A stretch of DNA of 64,000 nucleotides from CAVXDY01 sp963760715 (GCA_963760715.1 CAVXDY010000004.1:1-64000); one strand, 5' to 3'; shown: positions 23,890 to 34,774, numbered from the stretch's first letter. Translations and numbers: made by a program. Notes: generated by a model not told the origin, from the sequence alone.

Positions 23890-24258
23890 GTGGCTCAGGA
23901 TCCCTGGAGTGAACAGGTCGAGGCACTCGGCCGGTTGATCCACACGCAACGCAAGCTCGCGAAGCTCTCGCTTCGCGAGCTTGCTGGGTTGAGCGACGTC
24001 TCCAACGCCTATCTGAGCCAGCTCGAGCGCGGCCTGCACCAGCCCTCGATGAGGGTGGTCACCCAGGTCGCCCGGGCGCTGGGCATACCGGCCGAGACCC
24101 TCCTGGCACAGGCGGGCCTCCTCGACGAGGACCGCCCGGAGCCGAGCGTCGCGCCCGAGCCCGGAGCGGCCGAGGCCGCCATCCGCGCCGACCCCGGCCT
24201 GACCGAGGCCCAGCGCGAGGCCCTGCTGGCCGTCTACCGCAGCTTCTCCGACCGGTAG
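23890..24258 (+). CDS. XRE family transcriptional regulator
   Basis: 122 residues from GTG 23890. HTH_3 domain at residues 10-70: LGRLIHTQRKLAKLSLRELA, LSDVSNAYLSQLERGLHQPS and VARALGIPAETLL. The C-terminus is an acidic/Ala linker and a helical tail (LTEAQREALLAVYRSF). It is probably co-transcribed with the phasin gene 13 bases upstream, so it is a candidate to bind the palindrome in that promoter or to sense granule status. Confidence 0.88.
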   Translation: MAQDPWSEQVEALGRLIHTQRKLAKLSLRELAGLSDVSNAYLSQLERGLHQPSMRVVTQVARALGIPAETLLAQAGLLDEDRPEPSVAPEPGAAEAAIRADPGLTEAQREALLAVYRSFSDR

Positions 24259-24283
24259 GCCATCGACGGACGCCGCAGGGCGT

Positions 24284-26238
24284 TCAGCCGAAGGCCTCGC
24301 GCACGTCGTCGACCGTGGTCGCGCGGGCGCCGTCGCCCTCGCTCGCGAACGCCACCGGCGACTCGGGGACGATGATCTCCGGGTCGATCCACAGCACGAC
24401 GTAGCCGGCGACCGCGCCGGCCCCGAAGCCGGGAGCGAAGATCCTCATCCGCCGGTCGATGACGCCGTCGGTGACGGCGTCATGGATCGCGATCGGGATG
24501 CTCGCCGCGGAGACGTTGCCGACCCGGTCGATGTTGAAGTAGAGGCTCTCCTCCGGGATGCCGGCCTGCCCGGCGAGGTCGATCACCATCGTCCGGTTCG
24601 CCTGGTGAGGCACCACGAGGTCGATCGCGTCGACCAGGGCCCGCCCGGGATCATCCGGGTGGGGCAGGTCGCGCAGCTCGCCCATCATCTGCACGAGGTA
24701 GCGCTCCACCAGGGCCTTCACCTCCGGGCCCCACACCGTGACGTTGTTGTCGAACTCGGGGTTGGGCCAGATGATCGAGTTGACCTGGCTCGCCGGGCCG
24801 CTGGCGTAGGTCTGGAAGATCTCCACGTCGCCCGGCGTCGTCCCTCCGAAGCCGGAGCGATGACCATCGCGGCCGCCCCGTCCCCGAAGATCATGCGCGA
24901 TGGCCGGACGCTGCCGATCTTGTCGGAGAACTTCTCCGCGCAGACGACGAGGACCGGGCGCTTGATCGTCCTGGAGCAGCCTGACCGCCTCGCCGATTCC
25001 GTAGGGGAAGCCGGCGCAGGCGGCGACGAGGTCGCAGGACACGTGCGTCTGGAAGATGCCGAGCTGTCCGGACAGCCAGGTCGCGACCGAGGGGATCAGC
25101 CGCGTGCTCGTGCACGAGCAGAAGATCACGAGCGCCGATCTCCTCGGGCCGGCGCCCGGCGCCCGCGAGAGCGCTCGTGGCGGCCATGAGCGCGAGCTCC
25201 TCGAGGTCCCGCTCGGTGTAGATGCGCGACTCGATGCCGGTCTTCTCGCGGATGTCGTCCGCCGTCATGGGCGACCAGCTGTACGCGGTGTTGCGGATCA
25301 GGTCCTCGTTCTCGCAGAGCGCGCTCGCCCTTCGCGACCGAGAGTGACTCGAGGCGCGGCTTGACCGCGAAGCGCTCGGCGACGACCACCGGGGGGACCG
25401 GCTCGACGGGCGCGGACTGCCCGCGCCGGACCGGGTCGCGAACGTGCCGTGAGGGGTGCGGGGCCATCCGGCGGTGCCGGATGAACTCGCTGACCTCCCG
25501 GTTGCGCGGCACGAAGACCACGACGAACTCGTCGTCGGCGATCCGCCCGACCTCCTCGAGCCTCATCTCGGCCCGGGTCCACGGGTACTGGTTGTGCATC
25601 ACCATGGCCATCCGCATCAGCGCCTCGAGCTCGGGTTGGACCTCGGAGCAGTCGAGGATCTCCTCGTAGCCGTAGACCGGGAAGTCGGGGTCGTACGACG
25701 ACAGGCAGTAGGTGAGGCTGCCCCGCTCGGCGAGGGCCTCCTCGACGGTCAGCTTGATCGCCGAGAGCTCGGTCGCGTGGTGCAGCTTGTGACGGTAGAC
25801 GTCGAAGAGCACGTCGTGGATCCGGTCCTCGACCTCGCCGTCCCAGGCCGCCGGCAGGCCCTCGTAGCACTCGGCGACGGCGGCGACCTTGCGCTCGCCG
25901 TCCCGCCACGGAATCAGGATCGGCAGGTACACGTCGTCGCGACGGCGCGGGACGTCGCGCCAGCGCATGGGCCGCTTCTCGTACATCGTCATCGCGTAGC
26001 GGTTGGTCCAGAACAGGTTGAGCGCCAGGTCGCGCAGCAACTCGTAGCGCGACGCGTACCCGCCCGACTCGGTCTTCTCGAGGATGTCGGTCCCGGTCGG
26101 CGCCTTGGCCTCGAAGTCCCGGCGCACGACCGCCGAGAGCTGCTCCTCGGTCTCGATGACGCTGAAGTCGAGATCGGCGAGGAAGTTGGACGGAAAGACC
26201 AGGCGGCCGTGACGGTTGATGACGAAGGGCTTTCCCAC
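24284..26238 (-). pseudogene. KAS III-like 3-oxoacyl-ACP synthase with long N-terminal domain; four frameshifts
   Basis: Joining three frames gives about 650 residues. The N-terminal about 310 residues (MGKPFVINRHGRLVFPSNFL onward) form a domain I do not recognise. The C-terminal half is KAS III-like: MTADDIREKTGIESRIYTER, LVAACAGFPYG with nucleophile Cys, FGDGAAAMVIAP, VVPHQANRTMVIDL with the His and RVGNVSAASIPIAI with the Asn. All catalytic residues are intact. Frame changes fall near 25315, 25135, 24975 (each one base gained) and 24860 (one lost). It diverges from the giant carboxylase gene over 133 bases. GTG start with GGGGAG upstream. Recent decay or sequence error cannot be separated here. 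Confidence 0.75.
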
Positions 26239-26371
26239 GGCTCGCTCCCCGGGTCCTCAGGCTGAAACCGCACGCTAACCGACGGATTTCACGTCCGGTA
26301 GGGACACCACCCCCCTAGGTGCGCGGTGCCCCGTAGCGTTCGCGCGTGCGCGGGGCTAGCGTCGGCGTCGA

Positions 26372-29300
26372 ATGGACAGCCGGATCGCCATCGTCAACAG
26401 AGGTGAGCCCGCACGACGGCTGATCCACGCGGCCCGTGAGCTCAACAACGAGCGGGGCTGGACGATCCGCACGATCGCCCTCCACACGCTCGAGGAGCGC
26501 CGGGCCACCTTCGTGCGCGAGGCCGACGAGTCGCTGGTGATCGGGCGCGCCGGCGACGGCAACCCCTACATCGACCACGGGGAGCTCGAGCGGGCGCTGC
26601 GCGAGTGCGGCGCCGACGCGGCCTGGGTCGGGTGGGGGTTCGTCGCCGAGGATCCCGCGTTCGTCGAGCTGTGCGAGCGGATCGGCGTCACCTTCATCGG
26701 TCCGCCCGCCCACGCGATGCGGCGCCTCGGCGACAAGATCGCCGCCAAGCTCCTCGCCGAGGAGGTCGGGGTGCCGGTCGCCGAGTGGAGCCGCGGGCCC
26801 GTGGAGACCGACGAGGACGCGCTCCGGCACGCCGCCGCGATCGGCTTCCCGCTGATGATCAAGGCCGCCGCCGGGGGCGGCGGGCGCGGGATCCGGATCG
26901 TGAACTCGGAGGCCGAGCTGCTGCCCGGCCTCGAGCGGGCCCGCGACGAGGCCAGGCGGGCCTTCGGCGACGCCGAGCGTGCTGATGGAGCGGCTCGTGA
27001 CCGGCGCGCGCCACGTCGAGGTGCAGGTGGTCGCCGACCACCACGGCACGGGTTGGGCCGTCGGCGTGCGGGACTGCTCGGTCCAACGCCGCAGCCAGAA
27101 GCTGATCGAGGAGTCGGCGTCGCCGGCGCTGGACGCGGAGCAGGAGATGGCCCTGGGGCGCTCGGCGGTGCGACCTGGTGCTGGCGGCCGGGTACCGCAA
27201 CGTGGGGACCGTCGAGTTCCTCTACCAGCCCGAGGAGCGGGCGCTGGCCTTCCTCGAGGTCAACACGCGCCTCCAGGTGGAGCACCCGGTGACCGAGGCG
27301 ATGACCGGCCTCGACCTGGTGAAGCTGCAGATCCACATCGCGGCGGGCGGGCGGCTCGAGGGGGAACCGCCGTCGGCGCGCGGGCACGCGATCGAGGCCC
27401 GCGTCAACGCGGAGGACGCGGAGCGCGGCTTCGCCCCGGCGCCGGGCACGGTGGAGCTCCTCGGCCTGCCGACCGGCCCGGGGATCCGCGTGGACACCGG
27501 CATCTCCGAGGGGGACGTGATCCCATCGCAGTACGACTCGATGATCGCCAAGGTCATCGCCTGTGGCTCCGACCGCGCCGAGGCTCTGGCCCGCCTGCGC
27601 CGTGCCCTCGAGGAGATGAGGGTCGTGGTGCGCGGCGGGGCCACCAACCGCGCCTTCCTCATCGACCTGCTCGGCCGGCCCGAGGTCGTGGCGGGCACGG
27701 CCGACACCGGGTGGCTCGACCGCCTCGCCGCGGAGGGCGGCCTCATCTCCGACCGCGGCGCCGACGTGGCGCTCATCGCCGCGGCGATCGACTCCGATGA
27801 GGCCGAGGAGGCCGTGGAGCGTCGGGGCTTCTACGCCTCCGCCCGCCGCGGCCGGCCGAAGGCGAGCCACGAGATCTCCCGCAAGGTGGAACTGCGCCAC
27901 CGGGGCCGGGCGTATCACCTCACCGTCGCCCGCACCGGCCCCGGCCGCTACCGGGTGGCCGTGCCCGAGGGGGTCCTCGAGGTGGACGTCGATCGCCGGG
28001 GACCGTTCGAGTCGCGCCTCCGGGTGAACGGCCACACGCACCGGGTCATCTCGGTGGTCCACCCGCCGGACCACCTGATCGAGGTGGACGGCGTCGCGCA
28101 CCGGGTCTCGCGCGACGAGGGCGGGCTCGTACGCGCCCCCGCGCCCGCGCTGGTGGTGTCCGTGACCGTCGTGGCCGGCGACGCGGTGACGGCCGGGACG
28201 CCCGTGGCGGTGCTCGAGAGCATGAAGATGGAGACCACGGTCACCGCCCCGTTCGACGGGGTGGTGGCCGAGGTCCTGGTCGCCGGGAACGTCCAGGTCG
28301 ACGCGGGAGCGCCGCTCCTGCGGATGGAGGCGCGGATCGAGGGGGCCGTGAGCGAGTCGGGGCGGCCGCGCATCGTCTTCGACATCCCCGCCACGGCGTC
28401 GGACGACGATCCCCGGCGGCGCGCGTCGGAGATCCTCGGCGCGATCCGCAGCCTGCTCCTGGGCTACGACGTCAGCGCGGCCGAGGCCCGCCGGCTGGTC
28501 GCCGAGTTGGATGCGCTGCGCAAGGCCCTCCCGCCCGACGACCCGGCGCTCCTTCAGGGCGAGATCGACGCGCTGGGCGTCTTCGCGGACCTCGCCGAGC
28601 TCTCGCGGGCCCGGCCGCCGATGCAGGAGAGCGAGCTCGCGGAGGAGATGGTCCACAGCCCTCGCGAGCACTTCCACCACTACCTCCGCTCACTGGACGC
28701 CGAGCGCGAGGGCGTCCCGGAGTCGCTGCGCCGGTCGCTGGAGCGGGCGCTCGGGCACTACGGCGTGGAGGGCCTCGACCCCAGCGCCGGCCCTTGCCCA
28801 GGCCGCCTACCGCATGTTCCTCGCCGAGGAGCGGGTGCCCTCGCAGTTGCCGGCCGTGGCCGGCCTGCTCGACGGCCGGCTTCGCGACGCCGACACGCTG
28901 CCCGCCCCGCTGCGCAAGGAGCTGCGCGAGACGCTCGACCGCCTCGTGGCCGCCACCCAGCTCCGCCACCCCGCGATCGGGGAGCTGGCACGCAGCGTCC
29001 GCTTCGCCTGCTTCGACCGCCCGCTGATCGCGGCGGCCCGCGAACGCGCCTACCGTCGCGTGCGGGACCAGCTCGCGCGCCTGGCCGCGAGCCCCGACGC
29101 CCCCGACCACGCGCGGCTCATCGACGAGGTGGTCGCCACCTCGCAGCCGCTCCTGCCGATCCTCGGGGAGCGCGCCCGACACGGCCTCGCCGACCAGCGA
29201 GCCGATGCTCGAGGTGCTGACCCGCCGCTACTACAAGATCCGCGACCTGCGCGACCTGCGGCTGCTCACCGTGGACGGGCGTCAGCTCGCCACCGCCACC

Positions 29301-31853
29301 TACGACCGCAGCGGGCCGGAGCGTGCGGCTCGTCACGGCCCTCGGGAGGTTCGACGACCTCGTCGGGGTTCTCGAGACCCTCGGGCGGTTCGTGCGGGAC
29401 CTCCCGGACGCCGAGGGCAGCGTGGCCGACCTCTACCTCATCGGGGCACGAGGCGCCCGACCCGGACGAGATGGCCGACCGGATCGAGCGGGCCATCGAG
29501 CAGGCGGCCGTGCCCGCCGCGGTGCAACGCCTCGCCGTGTCGGTGGCCTTCGTCGAGGGGGGGATCGCGAGTTCACCTTCCGCCCGGTCGACGGGCGTCT
29601 GCGCGAGGAGCGGGTGGTCCGCGGGCTGCACCCCATGATCTCGCGGCGGCTGCGCTTCGGGAGGCTCTCCAACTTCGAGGTGAGCCGGCTGCCGTCGGTT
29701 GAGGACACCTACCTCTTCCACTGCGTCGCGCCGGAGGACCCGACCGACGAGCGGTTCGTGGCCCTGGCCGAGGTCCGCGACCTGACGCCGGTCCGTGACG
29801 CCTCCGGCGCGCTCGCCTCCCTCCCCGAGGTCGAGCACATCCTGGCCGGGTGCCTCGAGGGCATCCGCCGGAGTCAGGCCGCGCGGCCCGCGAGGCGCCG
29901 CCTGCAGGCCAACCTCGTCTTTCTGTACATCTGGCCCGTCGTGGAGGTGTCTCTGCCCGAGCTGACGGCGGCGGCCCGGCGGCTGGCCCCGCATGACCGA
30001 GGGGCTCGGGCTCGAGGAGGTGCTCCTGTGCTTCGGCGTCGCGGACAAGACGACCGGCGAGGTGCGCGAGCTGGCCCTCCGCTTCTCGTACCAGCCGGGC
30101 GCCGGGGTCGCGGTGGGGCTCACCGGGGCGCCCGACGGAGCCCCTGTCGCCGACCGACGACTACGCCCAGCGCGTGCTGGCGGCCCGGCGGCGCGGCACC
30201 GTCTACCCCTACGAGCTCATCCGGCTGCTCACCGGAGACGGTGGTGACTTCGTCGAGCACGATCTCGACGAGGACGGGAGGCTCGTGCCGGTCGATCGGC
30301 CGCCGGGGCGGAACCGGGCGGGCATCGTGGCCGGGGTCGTCCGCACCCCGACGGAGAAGCACCCGGAGGGCATCGTGCGCGTCGCGCTGCTCGGCGACCC
30401 CACGCGCTCACTGGGCTCGGTGTCCGAGCCGGAGTGCCGCCGCATCCTGGGGGCCATCGACCTCGCCGACCGGATGGGCGTGCCGCTGGAGTGGTTCGCG
30501 ATCTCGTCCGGCGCGAAGATCTCGCGCGAGAGCGGCACCGAGAACATGGACTGGGTCTCGCGGGTGCTGCGCGGCCTCATCACGTTCACCCAGGCGGGGG
30601 GCGAGGTCAACGTGGTCGTGGCCGGCATCAACGTCGGCGCGCAGCCCTACTGGAACGCCGAGGCGACGATGCTGCTGCACACCCGGGGCATCCTCGTCAT
30701 GACGCCCGACAGCGCGATGGTGCTCACCGGCAAGCAGGCCCTCGACTACTCCGGCGGGGTCTCGGCCGAGGACAACTTCGGCATCGGCGGGTTCGACCGG
30801 ATCATGGGCCCGAACGGGCAGGCCCAGTACTGGGCGCCGCATCTCGCCGGCGCGTGCGAGGTCCTGTTCGCCCACTACGCCCACACCTACGTCGCCCCGG
30901 GCGAGCGGTCCCCGCGCCGGGCCACCACGACCGACCCGGTCGATCGCGACGTGCGCGACTCCCCCCACTCGGGCCCGGGGACCACCTTCACGACGGTGGG
31001 CGAGATCTTCTCGCCCGTGACCAACCCCGAGCGCAAGAAGGCGTTCGACATCCGGTCGGTGATGAACGCCGTGATCGACCAGGATCACGCACCGCTCGAG
31101 CGGTGGGCGACGATGGCGGACGCCGAGACCGCCGTCGTCTACGACGCCCACCTCGGCGGCTTTCCGGTCACGGTCCTCGGCATCGAGTCGCGGCCGATCC
31201 CCCGACACCATTTCCTGCCCGCGGACGGCCCGGACCAGTGGACGGCCGGGACGCTCTTCCCGCTGTCGTCCAAGAAGGTCGCCCGTGCGATCAACGCCGC
31301 GAGCGGGAACCGGCCGGTGGTGGTGCTGGCGAATCTCTCCGGCTTCGACGGCTCGCCGGAGTCGCTTCGCAAGCGCCAGCTCGAGTACGGCGCGGAGATC
31401 GGGCGGGCCGTCGTCAACTTCTCCGGCCCGATCGTGTTCTGCGTCGTGTCCCGCTATCACGGGGGCGCGTTCGTGGTCTTCTCCGGCGCCCTGAACGACG
31501 AGATGGAGGTTCTCGCCGTGGAGGGTTCCTACGCCTCGGTCATCGGCGGAGCGCCCGCCGCCGCGGTGGTGTTCGCCGGCGACGTGGCCGCCCGCACCGA
31601 GGCCGACCCCCGGGTGGCGGAGGCTCAGGACCGGCTGGCCGACGCCGAGGACGCGGACCGCGGCCGGCTGCGGGCCGAGCTCGATGACGTGCGCGCCGCG
31701 GTCCGGTCCGAGAAGCTCGGCGAGGTCGCCGCGGAGTTCGACGCGATCCACAGCATTCAGCGAGCCCTGGAGGTCGGATCGGTGGATGCCATCATTCCCG
31801 CGAACCGACTTCGCCCGCGTCTCATCGAGGCGCTCGAACGCCGTCTCGGCTGA
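26372..31853 (+). pseudogene. Giant fused acyl-CoA carboxylase (BC-BCCP-central-CT); about nine frameshifts
   Basis: About 1,820 residues if frames are joined. Biotin carboxylase (26372-27780): FIGPPAHAMRRLGDK, KAAAGGGGRGI, FLEVNTRLQVEHPVTE. Biotin carrier domain with ESMKMETTVTAPFDG near 28215. A central region of about 600 residues (28380-30170). Carboxyltransferase (30174-31853): GIVAGVVRTPTEKHPEG, INVGAQPYWNAEATML, GGVSAEDNFGIGG, FSGPIVFCVVSRYHGGAF. This is the architecture of single-chain eukaryote-like acetyl-CoA carboxylases and of long actinobacterial homologues. Frame changes near 26975, 27171, 28795, 29180, 29315, 29455, 29990 and 30145 gain one base; one near 29570 loses a base. 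Domain cores are otherwise conserved. Confidence 0.8.
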
Positions 31854-31871
31854 TGCTGATGGCGCTGGACG

Positions 31872-32035
31872 CTAGTGTCGTGAGTCGCTAGTTCGTATGC
31901 AGTTCCCGAGCGAATCTCCAGCGAGACAAGGACGCAGATCCCCCGCAATATCGGGAATATTGCGGGGGTCGAGGACGCTGTATCGCGATGAGATGAGCCG
32001 GGAACTGCCACGTAATTAGTGACTCAGGACGCTAG
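31872..32035. mobile_element. MITE-like element with terminal inverted repeats and CTAG ends
   Basis: The left end CTAGTGTCGTGAGTC...GCAGTTCCCG (31872-31908) and the reverse complement of the right end, CTAGCGTCCTGAGTC...GCAGTTCCCG (31999-32035), match at 28 of 37 positions. It is 164 bp long with no coding capacity and a central perfect hairpin. CTAG ends with a TA core are what IS630/Tc1-mariner-type elements leave. The right-end CTAG supplies the TAG stop of the alcohol dehydrogenase gene. The family assignment is inferred. Confidence 0.75.
31940..31968. repeat. Perfect hairpin inside the MITE-like element
   Basis: CCCCCGCAATAT (31940-31951), loop CGGGA, ATATTGCGGGGG (31957-31968): a 12-bp perfect stem at the centre of the element. 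Lying between the end of the carboxylase gene and the end of the convergent adh gene, it could act as a bidirectional transcription terminator. Confidence 0.75.
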
Positions 32036-33102
32036 ACGGCGCTGACGAGGCCGGCGGCCGTGTCGGGCGTCTCGGTTGACGCGCGTGCCATGTCGAAGAC
32101 GAGGCGTGGCGTGGCGGCGGTGCCGTCGAGCACCTGGGCGATTGCGGTGTTGACGCTGTCGAGGCTGCGCTCGGAGCGCATCACGCGCGTGAGCCCACGA
32201 CGGTGCAGCTCGAAGACCTCCTCGAGGTCCCGGTGTGTGCCCACGATCGAGCCGCGGATGTCGAGGCCACCCAGCACGGTCTCGAAGATCGGCACCCGCA
32301 TGTGGTTCTCGGCGGGCAGGCCGACGCAGACGAGCGAGCCTCCGCGCGCGAGCGAGCCGAAGGCCTGCTCGAAGGCGATCGGGTGGACCGCCGTGGAGAT
32401 CGCCACATCGGCGCCCCCGAGCTCCTGGATCGCCGCGATCGGATCGTCCTCCCCGGCGTGCACGAGGTGCTCCGCGCCGAGCTCCCCGGCCTCGGCGAGC
32501 CGCTCGGGGTTCGTGTCGACCGCGATGACCGATGCGCCGGTGATGCGCGCGTACTGGAGCGCGAGGTGGCCGAGCCCTCCGACGCCGAAGATCGCGACGA
32601 GGCTCGCGGAGTTTGCGCCGGAGACCTTGACGGCCTTGTAGGTGGTCACGCCCGCGCACGTCAGGGGCGCGGCGTCGAGCGGGTCCAGCCCTGCCGGCAC
32701 GCGCACGACGTGGCGGGCGTAGCCGACGGCGTACTCGGCGAACCCCCCGTCCATGCCGTAGCCGGTGTTGATCTGCGAGAGGCAGAGCGTCTCGCGACCT
32801 GAGTTGCAGTAGCGACAGTCGCCGCAGGCGTAGCCGAGCCACGGGAGGGCGACACGATCGCCGACCGCCAGGCCGTGCGAGTTGCCCGGTCCCACCCGCT
32901 CGATGATCCCGACCCCCTCGTGGCCCGGGACGAACGGAGGCGACGGCGTGATCGGCCACTCGCCGCGTGCGGCGTGGATGTCCGTGTGACACAGGCCGCA
33001 CGCCTCGATCTTCACGAGCACCTGCTCGGGGCCCGGCTCCGGCCGGGGCATCTCCTCGATGGAGAGCGGGCGGTCGAACGAACGAACGACGGCGGCCTTC
33101 AC
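32032..33102 (-). CDS. Zinc-dependent alcohol dehydrogenase (AdhP-like)
   Basis: 356 residues from GTG 33102, preferred because GAGGAG lies just upstream. Medium-chain dehydrogenase: CGLCHTDIHAARGEWP (catalytic zinc Cys and His), GHEGVGIIERVG, structural zinc Cys cluster CGDCRYCNSGRETLC, nucleotide motif GVGGLGHLALQYAR. It matches the propanol-preferring bacterial class and oxidises short alcohols with NAD. The stop codon TAG lies inside the CTAG end of the MITE-like element, so the natural stop may have been displaced and the C-terminus (TPDTAAGLVSAV) may be altered. Confidence 0.92.
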   Translation of the reverse strand: MKAAVVRSFDRPLSIEEMPRPEPGPEQVLVKIEACGLCHTDIHAARGEWPITPSPPFVPGHEGVGIIERVGPGNSHGLAVGDRVALPWLGYACGDCRYCNSGRETLCLSQINTGYGMDGGFAEYAVGYARHVVRVPAGLDPLDAAPLTCAGVTTYKAVKVSGANSASLVAIFGVGGLGHLALQYARITGASVIAVDTNPERLAEAGELGAEHLVHAGEDDPIAAIQELGGADVAISTAVHPIAFEQAFGSLARGGSLVCVGLPAENHMRVPIFETVLGGLDIRGSIVGTHRDLEEVFELHRRGLTRVMRSERSLDSVNTAIAQVLDGTAATPRLVFDMARASTETPDTAAGLVSAV

Positions 33103-33284
33103 GGGGACTCCTCTTTCGTGGGGAGTCCAGCCTCGTCCCACCGGAGCGCCTCGACGTCAGCGCCGTCCCGCATCCCCCCTTGGTAGTTGGCCGCACGTCA
33201 ACTTCGGCCCCTCGCCCCCGCCTCGCGGGCGGTCTCTCGGTCAGAACGCCCCCCAAGCGCACCGCCGCGACATATGGTGGAGCG

Positions 33285-33737
33285 GTGAACGATGAGCCCG
33301 CCCGGGCAGAGGGGTACCGCCACGTCGCCTGCTGTTGCGAGAGCGAGGGTGTGTCGGAGCGGGCCGTTCTGGAGGCGGTGCGGGTCGCACGCCTGAGCGG
33401 GGCGCCGCGGCTCAGCTTCGTGCACGTGCTTCCGTTGCCGGGCCGCTTCACCGGCGGGCGGACGCCCTGGAGCCCGCCGGACGAGGTCCTGGCGCAGGAG
33501 CTCCTCGAGGATGCGCGGCGCTGGCTGGAGCCCATCGCAGCCGGGCACGGCGGCGACGCGGTGGTGATCATGGGGGCCGACCTGTCCCTCCGCCTGAAGG
33601 AATGGGCGCGCGAGGCGGCCTGCGAGCTGATCGTCGCCTGCCCGCACACCCGGGGGATCCTGGGCGTGGCCCTCGGGAGCTTCGCCACCGGGCTGATCCG
33701 GGATCCCCCCTGTCCGGTCATGCTCGTCCCGGCCTGA
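33285..33737 (+). CDS. Universal stress protein-like protein
   Basis: 150 residues from GTG 33285 with GGTGGAG upstream. UspA-type alpha/beta fold: HVACCCESEGVSERAVLEAV at the N-terminus, LSFVHVLPLPG, and a C-terminal LIVACPHTRGILGVALGSFATGL then PCPVMLVPA. The ATP-binding GxxGxnGS motif of classic members is modified (HTRGILGVALGS), so nucleotide binding is uncertain. Stand-alone gene. Confidence 0.8.
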   Translation: MNDEPARAEGYRHVACCCESEGVSERAVLEAVRVARLSGAPRLSFVHVLPLPGRFTGGRTPWSPPDEVLAQELLEDARRWLEPIAAGHGGDAVVIMGADLSLRLKEWAREAACELIVACPHTRGILGVALGSFATGLIRDPPCPVMLVPA

Positions 33738-33875
33738 GGGCCCCGTCACATCCTCTCGGCAACCCGCTCGTCCACGACGAGCTGGTCCCCCACGACGCCA
33801 ACGACCCGCTTCGCCCGCGCAGGTCGTGGCGCACGTCGTCGCTCTACACTTCAGCCCCAAGCCGACTGGGAAGCG

Positions 33876-34301
33876 ATGATGGACCCCCACCGGCTGCGGC
33901 GCTTCGTCGAGGCCCAGGACAGCGCGGACGCGTACGAGCACGCGCTGTCGGAGGTGCGGGCCGGGTGCAAGACGGGCCACTGGATGTGGTTCATCTTCCC
34001 GCAGATCGCCGGCCTGGGTCACAGCCCGATGGCCAAGACCTACGCCATCTCCTCGATCGACGAGGCCAGGGCCTACCTCGACCACCCCGTCCTCGGCCCA
34101 CGGCTTCTCGAGAGCACGCGCGCGCTCGTCGAGGTCACGGGACGCAGCGCGGACCAGATCTTCGGGGAGATCGACGCGATGAAGCTGCGCTCCTCCATGA
34201 CCCTGTTCGCCCGCGCCACGGCCGACGAGCCGCTCTTTCGGGAGGTGCTGGATCGGTACTTCGGCGAGCGACCGGACGAGGCGACCGAGCAGCGCCTCTG
34301 A
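33876..34301 (+). CDS. DUF1810 family protein
   Basis: 141 residues. Family signature: LRRFVEAQD...YEHALSEVRAGCKTGHWMW, FIFPQIAGLGHSPMAKTYAI, AYLDHPVLGPRL and the later DAMKLRSSMTLFA. It is a small helical cytoplasmic protein; no biochemical function is established. Two ATG codons open the frame after GGGAAG. No functional link to the neighbouring genes is visible. Confidence 0.88.
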   Translation: MMDPHRLRRFVEAQDSADAYEHALSEVRAGCKTGHWMWFIFPQIAGLGHSPMAKTYAISSIDEARAYLDHPVLGPRLLESTRALVEVTGRSADQIFGEIDAMKLRSSMTLFARATADEPLFREVLDRYFGERPDEATEQRL

Positions 34302-34351
34302 GCCACGGCCCGCGGGACTTGCGGGCGATGTGGTGGGACTGCGGACCCCCC

Positions 34352-34774
34352 CTAGAGCGGCCTCACCCCGATCGCCCGGTCGGCGTCGCGCCGGCGCGCG
34401 TCTTCTACCGAGACGATCTCCCGGCCGAACGGGCGCAGGCCGACGGTGATGAGCTTGAAGTTCGCGAGCCCGAGCGGGATCCCGATGATCGTCAGGCAGA
34501 GCAGGATCCCCGTCGCGATATGCAGCAGTGTGAGCCACCAGCCGGCGATGAAGAACCAGATGATGTTGCCGATGGTCGATCCGACGCCCTTTCCGGCCTG
34601 AGGGACCACCTCGCGGCCGAAGGGCCAGGCGCCGTACATCGCGATCCGCAGAGCGGCCACGCCGAACGGAATCGTGATGATGAGGATGAAGCACAGGAGT
34701 GCGGCCAGCGCATAGCCGATGAACAGCCACAGCCCCGCGAGCGCGAACCAGATGATGTTGCCGACAAGACGCAC
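34352..34774 (-). CDS. YccF domain inner membrane protein
   Basis: 140 residues from GTG 34774. Two copies of the YccF module: VRLVGNIIWFALAGLWLFIG and TIGNIIWFFIAGWWLTLLHI, each followed by a hydrophobic helix and TIPFG or GIPLG, and each ending with PFGRE (WPFGREVV, RPFGREIV). Three to four membrane segments are predicted. Function unknown. It ends just after the DUF1810 gene on the other strand. Confidence 0.88.
   Translation of the reverse strand: MRLVGNIIWFALAGLWLFIGYALAALLCFILIITIPFGVAALRIAMYGAWPFGREVVPQAGKGVGSTIGNIIWFFIAGWWLTLLHIATGILLCLTIIGIPLGLANFKLITVGLRPFGREIVSVEDARRRDADRAIGVRPL

Noticed and set aside
24284..31853. Programmed +1 frameshifting to explain the many one-base gains
   Set aside because: Multiple slips in one gene would be unprecedented for a bacterium, no common slip sequence is certain, and the exact positions are ambiguous. 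Sequence error or recent decay is simpler.
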